From Isoetes taiwanensis (Eukaryota; Streptophyta; Lycopodiopsida; Isoetales; Isoetaceae), in contig JAJEKV010000006.1 in NCBI GenBank assembly GCA_021234155.1, forward strand, positions 13,842,902-13,906,901: a stretch of DNA of 64,000 bases, read 5' to 3'. This document shows positions 59,241 through 64,000 of the stretch, piece after piece. The notes beneath the pieces are model-generated. The model did no database searches. It had not been told where the DNA came from and was given only the letters and a program-made list of their open reading frames with translations. Every line of letters starts with the position of its first letter. Position 1 is the stretch's first letter. The translations under genes and the position numbers were made by a program.

Positions 59241-60227
59241 ATCAAATGACTTTTGGGATCTTGCGGAGTGCTTTGTTCCTCAGGTCATTCAACTTTCTTC
59301 GCCAGCACTGCATTATATTTATTGTTTCCTTATTAAATTTAACAGTCTTTATGATTGTCCATCGGTGGTTATGAATTACATATATGAGGGCGATTCTGTC
59401 TGTACTGTTGCATGCCTCTAAATCCACGCTTGGGTTCGCAAGCTGCAGAGCCTGCAAGAGACTGCTGCCGAAGTTAAACACGCTGCACGAACAGTAGCTT
59501 AAGATCTCTCTTTTTGTAATTTCAAAAAATAAGATTTTCTTAATGGTAGTCCTGTTAAACTTTTCTCCATTTCCATGTTAAATTTCCAAAGGCCTGACCA
59601 CCAAGCTGCACAACGCCCTGCAAAATCTCTCTCTATCACAAAATCTGCCCAGTCGCAAATCTTGAATCTTTGCATGCAAGAATACTACCATTTTGAATGG
59701 GTTTTTGTTGTAGAAGTTTTTTTTTTTTTTTTTTGAGTTTATCTATTAATAAAAAATAAGGTTTTGCACATTGATTTCTGGTTTCCCCTTCCTTACATTA
59801 ACTTGCTATGTAGTGATGCTCGCTTCTGTGTTATTTTCTCTCAGGGCTTAACAGATTTGTCAAGGATTGTAAAAGTGGTTACGGGGAGGTCTTTGTTCAA
59901 CAGGTTAATCTCTTTTGCAGTCTTTATCTGCTTAGGGGGTTTTTGTTGTGTAGAGTCCTGGTTACATAGTGCCAGAAGGAGAGATCCTTCAATTTGTAGA
60001 TGATTCAGAATAAACCTCTGGAAATGGATATCGTAGAGCAAGTTTCCGTTATTTCTCTACTGATGACAAGGATATGGATTTTCTGCATGCTGCCTTTTCT
60101 GCCCGCATCATGCTCAAACACATCATTCATCTGTTCCTCTTCACTGTATGCTTCTCTGATTTTTGTTATTAAACAAATATTTCTTTCATTGAGCTCTTTA
60201 TTCAGAATGGAGAAGAAGGATTGGCAT

Positions 60228-62049
60228 CATAGTTGGGCCGACCCACCGACCTAGCCGACTTGCCGACTAGGTGGGAGAAAGCCGACCTAGGTGGGAATTT
60301 TTCGCCAACCTGCCGACCTATCGACCTATTTTTTCAAGTTCTTTTATTCCTGCAGATAATAGATAAGCATAATAAAATACATCTTTATTTCTAAATAAAT
60401 AATTAATATGGACAAGATTACACTTCAAATAACCTCAAAACAGTCGATTTATGCTATTAAACTGTTAAATGAATGATAGAAGATAATTTTGCATACTCAG
60501 AGTACCTGTGTATTGTGGAGATGATTTTTCACGGGCAGAATGCATTTCACTTATGAGGCCTATTAATAGATATCTGCAAAACACTTGATTGTCAATATAT
60601 TGTTCGCATAAGAACCTAGATTAGAATAATTTTAATGTAAGTTTTAATCACTAGACTAGAAAATTTGCAAAAATTCATGGATCGGCTGCCAAATCCAAGC
60701 AACAAGTAGCACCGAATATCCAGTAAACCAAAACCCAATAAAAAGCCCCCAATGATGTCTTGCTTCTCCCTTGCATATAATAATTAAATGAAAAACTTCT
60801 TCCATAAATGAACAGAGGATCAGCACTGGGAGCTTTTTTGCAAGTGAACTTATAATAAATAAACGAGAGACTTCTTGCAATGAATGAATAGGGGATCACT
60901 ACTGTTGGGGTTAGATTATTCAGCATATAATAGCTTTGGTGGTGTCATGTACAAAATTATTTCTTCACGAACACTCCGCTGCAGTGCTTTATGAGACAAG
61001 ACTATACAATTTGTCACTGCCACCTCATCCTTTTGCAACAAAGGAGAAGAAACAACATCATTTTTTCTTGGAAGGGCATCTAGAAGAAACAAAGAAGCAT
61101 CTAAATCGAGCTACTAAAAAGGTATATGCTGCATGAATTATCTATTCTATCAACCTGCCATATGCTGCAGTAATGAAGTCTCCACCGCTTTCCTCATTCT
61201 CTCAATTCATTTTGTTTGAACCAGTTGCACAATCTTTTGCAACTTTAATGTCTGTCAAGGAAGAAGAAAGAAAAATTTATAACCTGCAAGAGCTATCACA
61301 ATTGCATGCAAAATATCTATTTGAGCAAACTGCAACTAGAGATGGGATGAAGCCAGCACCTGCGCTTGTAGATGAGATAGTTCCACTTTGTGGTGGTCTT
61401 CCCTTGGTGCTTTGCTTCATGTATATGCCACACATATTAAGCTTCATCCACCAAAGACACAAGAATTGAAACAATTGGCAAAAATTTTCAAAGAGAGGCC
61501 CGTGAAGCATGATGTGACCACAAAGTCTTACAGATGTTCAAAAGGATGCTCTGCTGCTCGAGAGGATGTTCTCGAGAGCAGCTTGGTTGATGCTCTGCAT
61601 GGCTCTGCTTCTTTGATAGCTGGTGCAAACTTTGATCCTCACTACAGCAAGGGGATAAGAAAGGGCATAAGAAAGATTGAAGAATGTGCATGAGAAAGAA
61701 GGACGGCCTGCAAGGAGCTAGCAACAGAGGTATTTTTACACTGTATTTAGCTTAGAAATAAAAGAAATCATGGAAGAATGCTTACCTGATGATGATTCAG
61801 CAAAGGTTTGGCCATCCTTGCACTAAAACAGAGAGTTGAGACTCTCAGGAATGGATTTGGCAGCAATATTTTGCTCCAAAATCCTCTGCTTCGGCATTCT
61901 TGGCGCCCATGGGATGCAACAATAAAAAAGGGAAGAAAAAAACTTTTTGGTCATTTTGACCCGAACGACCCACGGTCGGATTAGTCCGACTCCGACCTAG
62001 GTCGAAACAGCTCGGAATTTAGGGCCGACCTAGGTCGGCCCCAACTATG
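60228..62049 (+). mobile_element. hAT-like DNA transposon, non-autonomous, gene-carrying
   Basis: Terminal inverted repeats CATAGTTGGGCCGACC (left) and, reversed, CATAGTTGGGGCCGACC (right) are flanked by a perfect 8-bp duplication ATTGGCAT (60220-60227 and 62050-62057). Eight-base duplications are the hallmark of the hAT superfamily. Both ends are rich in CCGACCTA and its reverse complement, like hAT subterminal binding sites. No transposase is present. The interior carries an apparent NB-ARC fragment with at least one intron-like GGTATATGC donor. Removal restores the host exon reading. Confidence 0.85.
61248..61690 (+). pseudogene. NB-ARC (NLR) fragment inside the hAT element
   Basis: NB-ARC domains are the ATP-binding switch of plant NLR immune receptors. 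The frame at 61248-61406 reads YNLQELSQLHAKYLFEQ and PALVDEIVPLCGGLPL, the RNBS-D-like region and GLPL motif. After one extra T at about 61407 the next frame continues LHVYATHIKLHPPKTQ and LKQLAKIFKERPVKHD. No P-loop or LRR was recognised. It is likely a captured fragment, not a functional receptor. Confidence 0.55.
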
Positions 62050-62264
62050 ATTGGCATCAATGCTTAATTTTGAACTTTTTTGAGGTAGGTTGGATTCTTT
62101 TTTGGATAAGTTGTTTCCTTCTTTTGTTTAAGTCATCAGAATTTTATGTTTTTGCTCTAAAGAGTTGTTCTAGGATAATGCAATGAAATCTGTCGAAATT
62201 GAAGAGAGCTTCAGAAAGAACGATTCCAAAGCACAATTACGGGAATGGGCTAAGATAACACGCT

Positions 62265-63511
62265 AGAAAGAGAGCATGTTGATGTCCAAAATAGACATTG
62301 GAGTGACAAGATTCTTGACTGAGAAGAGGGCAGATTTTCATAGTATGCAAGCTCCAAACACACAATCTGTTGCAAACGTAATAGACATGACTGATCTAGC
62401 ACATGACTGATCTAGCCAACATGGATAGAGAGAGCTTCCAATGCAATAAAGACACTTAAAATGGAGTATGAAGATCCCAGAGAGAGCTTCCAATGCAATA
62501 AAGACACTTAAAATGGAGTATGAATTCAAGTACAAAAAGCAGGATCTATCTTGGTAGATTTGGGTCAAATCATATGCCAATGAAAAACTCTCTATATAAC
62601 TTCTTAAAAAGCCTAAGATCATTTGGATCTGACCTCTGTAGCTTAAGTTATGGGTGTAGAAATAATTGACATTCTCTCTCGTGCTTCTGTTCTTTATCTA
62701 TTTTTAGTGACTTAGATATTACATACAATGGTTTGGTTAAAAAAAAAACCTCTCATAAAAATCTTATTTTTGACTAAAACCTTTTCTTTTTCAACTAAAA
62801 ATTCATAAAACGCATTTGCAAACGTAATCTGTGATGGATTGAGTGAAGATATGTCTATTTGCTTACGTAGTTTGTGATGGACCGAGTGAAGATATGTCTT
62901 TTTAAAATATCATTCTCATTCATTCTCATTTTATTATGTAGATTTGCTAGTTTATGAAGTTTTAATGCTCTTCAATATTTGCAATCATTGGAGTGTTCAA
63001 GATAATGGTAAGGCTCCATATGATTAGATAAATCCCTAAATTAACAATCACTTTTTCTGCTTAAGGGAGAGGTTGACATACTACACATTATATTCAATCC
63101 TCTTTTGTACATTTGTTGTACTGTATACATTTATCGTCTAAAAGTATTTGATTGGCACCATTATCAGTGTCCTACATTTGTATTCTATTGTTCTATATAG
63201 CACAACCTACATGTACTTATATTGGGCAACGCTTTTTCCTTACTAATGTGTAAAAGGTGTACTAGCATATGTATGTGCGTATCGCATTTGTGTATAAGCT
63301 AGCAAGGTTGAAGGGGCATGTGTATAGGGAGGTTTAGTGGCTATTATGAAGAAGTTGACATAGCTTTATAATATGCGTTGCAAACATATAATTAAACATA
63401 CATAAAAAAAATTTATAAACATGAGCGATGTCACCTTCATCAATGGGAAGCAATATTCTTGCTGAGATACCCTGTATAGATGAGTAGAATCAAATTCCAA
63501 GATAAATAGAT
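62265..63511. other. no further gene fixed; short duplications
   Basis: Tandem duplications: 62388-62417 (CATGACTGATCTAGC twice), 52-bp units starting 62427 and 62479 (AGAGAGAGCTTCCAATGC), and about 62816-62910 (GTGATGGAYYGAGTGAAG twice). The rest is AT-rich with nothing coding supported. Confidence 0.5.
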
Positions 63512-63833
63512 GGGTGAAAGCATGCTACGGTGTACCACTTTTGGAACCCTCAAAAGTACCTGCACTGGGTACTTTTAAAACTGGTACTTTCTGTTTTTTC
63601 TTCCTATTAAAATCAATCCAAAATTTTTGAATTGAAGGTCAATAACATGTCAATCTATAATAATAGATGATAACAATACTATTAGAGACTAAAATGAATG
63701 AATCAACTCTCAAACTTATTGTTTATTGAGACATTTATGCAAGTTTCTAGTACCCAGTGCTGGGTACTTTTTTGGGTAGTTTTGCACTCCCTAAAAAGAA
63801 CTTTAGGTGGTACACCCTAGCATGCTTTCACCC
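63512..63833. mobile_element. MITE, 322 bp
   Basis: Terminal inverted repeats GGGTGAAAGCATGCTA(C/G) plus GGTGTACCAC, 27 bases with one mismatch, and inner inverted GTACCCAG(T/C)GCTGGGTAC-type words. AGAT flanks both sides (63508-63511 and 63834-63837) as a possible 4-base duplication. AT-rich, non-coding. The superfamily is not settled. Confidence 0.8.
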
Positions 63834-64000
63834 AGATTGTTGAATTTGGACAATCATCTTCACGTTAAGTTCTGCTAATCAACTTAAAACATGAAGCATT
63901 GAGTCGTTGAATGCAAACTCCAGACATAATAACAATAAGTGCTTTTTCCCATATGCCATATGTTGTTATAGAGAAAATGCTAATCTATTTTTCCACAACT

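Larger units (their letters stand above)
59241..62264 (+). pseudogene. unidentified multi-exon gene, split by a transposon
   Basis: Exon-like pieces with splice signals: 59241-59283 (SNDFWDLAECFVPQ, acceptor ATGCAG, donor CAG|GTCATT); 59845-59903 (LNRFVKDCKSGYGEVFVQQ, acceptor CTCTCAG, donor CAG|GTTAAT); from 59954, in phase, SPGYIVPEGEILQFVDDSE, then a TAA followed by GYRRASFRYFSTDDKDMDF; 60206-62084 minus the insertion (NGEEGLASMLNFELF); and from 62174 DNAMKSVEIEESFRKNDS and AQLREWAKITR, with a TAG at 62263 and open frame beyond. The hAT-like element lies inside the fourth of these. The family is not recognised. The stops, the insertion and a T6 run near the last donor suggest the gene is dead. 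Confidence 0.5.

Overview
The window looks like nuclear DNA of a land plant, probably a seedless vascular plant such as a fern. It is intron-rich and mostly AT-rich, and it is packed with non-LTR retrotransposon debris, tRNA-derived short repeats and local tandem duplications. It carries a plant-type F-box/kelch gene. It also carries a broken gene resembling the sperm-flagellum protein IQUB, which is expected only in plants with swimming sperm. There are no bacterial operons, CRISPR arrays or rRNA genes. The species assignment is inference.

Layout. 0.76-4.3 kb (-): disrupted IQUB-like gene with recognisable exons and splice sites. 4.4-15.2 kb: a mosaic of two related composite blocks (tRNA-like head, about 75-bp satellite, LINE 3' end) and two further related copies, with little unique sequence. 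16.2-23.35 kb (+): a 7.1 kb intron-containing retroelement bounded by about 180-bp direct repeats. It encodes a Penelope-like or algal-type reverse transcriptase. 23.4-29.1 kb (-): a near full-length but degenerate endonuclease/RT LINE. 30-32.6 kb (+): two LINE 3' fragments. 33.2-35 kb: a LINE tail and a poly(A) retroposon. 35-37.7 kb: three copies of a repeat of up to 1.1 kb carrying a tRNA-like module. 37.7-39.2 kb (-): another LINE. 39.6-44.6 kb: structured repeats, a dated poly(A) insertion, a GGA array and a 435-bp tandem repeat. 45.0-47.9 kb (+): a LINE with endonuclease and RT. 50.0-51.3 kb (-): exon chain of an unrecognised gene. 53.8-55.4 kb (-): intact intronless F-box/kelch gene. 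56.1-56.9 kb (+): phase-compatible three-exon gene of unknown family. 57.6-58.5 kb (-): small gene or retroposon with a poly(A) tail. 59.2-62.3 kb (+): exons of an unidentified gene, one of them split by a 1.8 kb hAT-like transposon that appears to carry an NB-ARC resistance-gene fragment. 63.5-63.8 kb: a MITE.

The most interesting items are the 7.1 kb reverse-transcriptase element with direct terminal repeats, the gene-capturing hAT inserted inside an exon with a perfect 8-bp target duplication, and a hairpin kept in the 3' ends of several LINE copies despite sequence change. Several otherwise convincing coding regions are broken by single-base changes in short homopolymers. These may be real decay or uncorrected assembly errors. 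All family calls come from reading the sequence and remembered family motifs; no search was run.
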